DNA from: CAWIJJ01 sp963836425 | GTDB taxonomy: Bacteria > Acidobacteriota > Terriglobia > Bryobacterales > Bryobacteraceae | DNA length: 64,000 nt | Assembly: GCA_963836425.1 (NCBI GenBank) | Contig: CAWIJJ010000017.1 | Location: 558,001 to 622,000 of the forward strand | Direction: 5' to 3' | Shown here: piece by piece, positions 63,327 to 64,000 of the stretch | Position numbering within the stretch: position 1 is the stretch's first letter | Layout: every line of letters starts with the position of its first letter | The notes under the pieces: model-generated | Told to the model about the DNA's origin: nothing | Database searches by the model: none | Seen by the model: only the letters and a program-made list of their open reading frames with translations | Program-made: the position numbers and the translations under genes

Positions 63327-64000
63327 ATGGCGCGTCGCCCTGTCCCAATCCATGTCAAGGCCAAGGATCTCGACGAACTCGGACAGTTATTACGAGGTGG
63401 AGTGCAGCAAGTGCGCGTGGTTCTCCGGGCGCTGGCTCTGCGGCTGCTGGCCGGTCAGGTCACGGCACCCCACGTTGCGGAGACGGTTCCCTTAACCGCG
63501 AAGGCGATCCGCGAGATTGCCCATCGCTACAACGACGGTGGCCTGGACTTGGCGCTGTACGAGAAGCAGCGGCCTGGGGCCAAGCAAGTTCTTGATCCCT
63601 CCCAGAAGCAGCGGATTATCGCAATGGTGTGCAGTGATCCGCCGCAAGGCCGGGCTCGTTGGACGGTACGTCTCATCGTTCAAGAGGCCGTCAAGCGTAA
63701 GTTGGTCCCCCGCGTTGGTCGGGAGACTATTCGCGTCCTGCTCGAAAGCCACGACTTGAAGCCGTGGCGGGAAAAAAAATGTGGTGCGTGGCCGAACTGA
63801 ACGCCGACTACATCGCAAAGATGGAAGACGTGTTGGCGGTGTACGAGAAGCCCTATAATCCGGCCGAACCGGTGGTTTGCCTGGACGAGAAGCCGATCTC
63901 TCTGCACGCCGACGTGCGAGCGCCGATTCCCGCCAAGCCGGGTGCGGTGGCCAAACGGGACAACGAGTACGGACGATGCGGGACTGCGAATGTATTTGGG
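63327..64000 (+). mobile_element. IS630-type transposase, A8 frameshift site, cut by window end
   Basis: First frame (63327-63800) encodes the HTH part (QVRVVLRALALRLLAGQVTA, AVKRKLVPRVGRETIRVLLE) and ends shortly after a run of eight adenines at 63772-63779. Shifting back one base on the A-run continues as MWCVAELNADYIAKMEDVLA and VVCLDEKPISL, holding the first catalytic Asp, and stays open to the window end. A AAAAAA slippery run is the known -1 signal in many IS630 members, so this looks programmed. Left end of the element not identified. Confidence 0.85.

Overview
The window is GC-rich, densely coded DNA from a Gram-negative bacterium, most likely an Acidobacteriota member of the Solibacter/Bryobacter type. 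The evidence is a large secreted protein with a C-terminal region like the Solibacter-type extracellular domain, a decayed gene of the VWFA-related Acidobacterial type, a heptosyltransferase (LPS), a signal-peptide-rich secretome and many ECF sigma factors. The lineage is inferred from gene style; there is no rRNA here.

Layout. 1-7.3 kb (minus strand): ClC channel cut by the window edge, NmrA-like reductase, MFS transporter, then a tightly overlapping ECF sigma / zf-HC2 anti-sigma / three envelope-protein operon. 7.4-13.9 kb (plus): LPTM-type membrane protein, nrdR, rpoD with a strong terminator, PQQ-type sugar dehydrogenase plus a seven-haem-motif cytochrome, a small membrane protein and lepB. 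14-18.4 kb (minus): TPM, nucleotidyltransferase and LemA genes followed by an aldehyde dehydrogenase and a keto-deoxy-pentonate dehydratase-like pair. 18.4-21.7 kb: tRNA-Gln with a decayed integrase (part of it inverted), an excisionase and a Fic protein, i.e. an island remnant. 21.9-28.6 kb: secreted surface protein, caspase-fold/TPR protein, Tat-exported glycosidase-like protein.

28.8-32.6 kb: a compact four-gene element (DUF6431-like zinc protein, CHC2-Toprim primase, two tyrosine recombinases), all ATGA-coupled and bounded by an imperfect inverted repeat that I found at both ends. This is the best candidate for an under-described system. It sits directly upstream of a second candidate at 32.9-36.6 kb: a TPR-CHAT protease, an ECF sigma factor and a zf-HC2 anti-sigma factor in one operon, preceded by four consecutive hairpins. 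The arrangement recalls the protease/sigma logic of type III-E CRISPR (Craspase) but has no CRISPR.

36.6-59.2 kb: mostly housekeeping and secreted functions: ACT-domain protein, transglutaminase-like and DUF2339 membrane proteins, DmpA-type peptidase, heptosyltransferase, uvrB (one-base frameshift), thiE, a reduced molybdate-type ABC pair, tryptophanase, YihY, a decayed VWFA gene, and a four-gene coupled operon ending in a twice-frameshifted S55 peptidase. 59.3-64 kb: initiator tRNA-Met followed by excisionase, an integrase interrupted by a palindrome carrying stops in all three frames, a complete ISNCY-type insertion sequence with 24-bp inverted repeats, and the start of an IS630-type element cut by the window edge. 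Frameshifts in otherwise intact genes (uvrB, the S55 gene) may be real decay or assembly indels; the sequence alone cannot decide.
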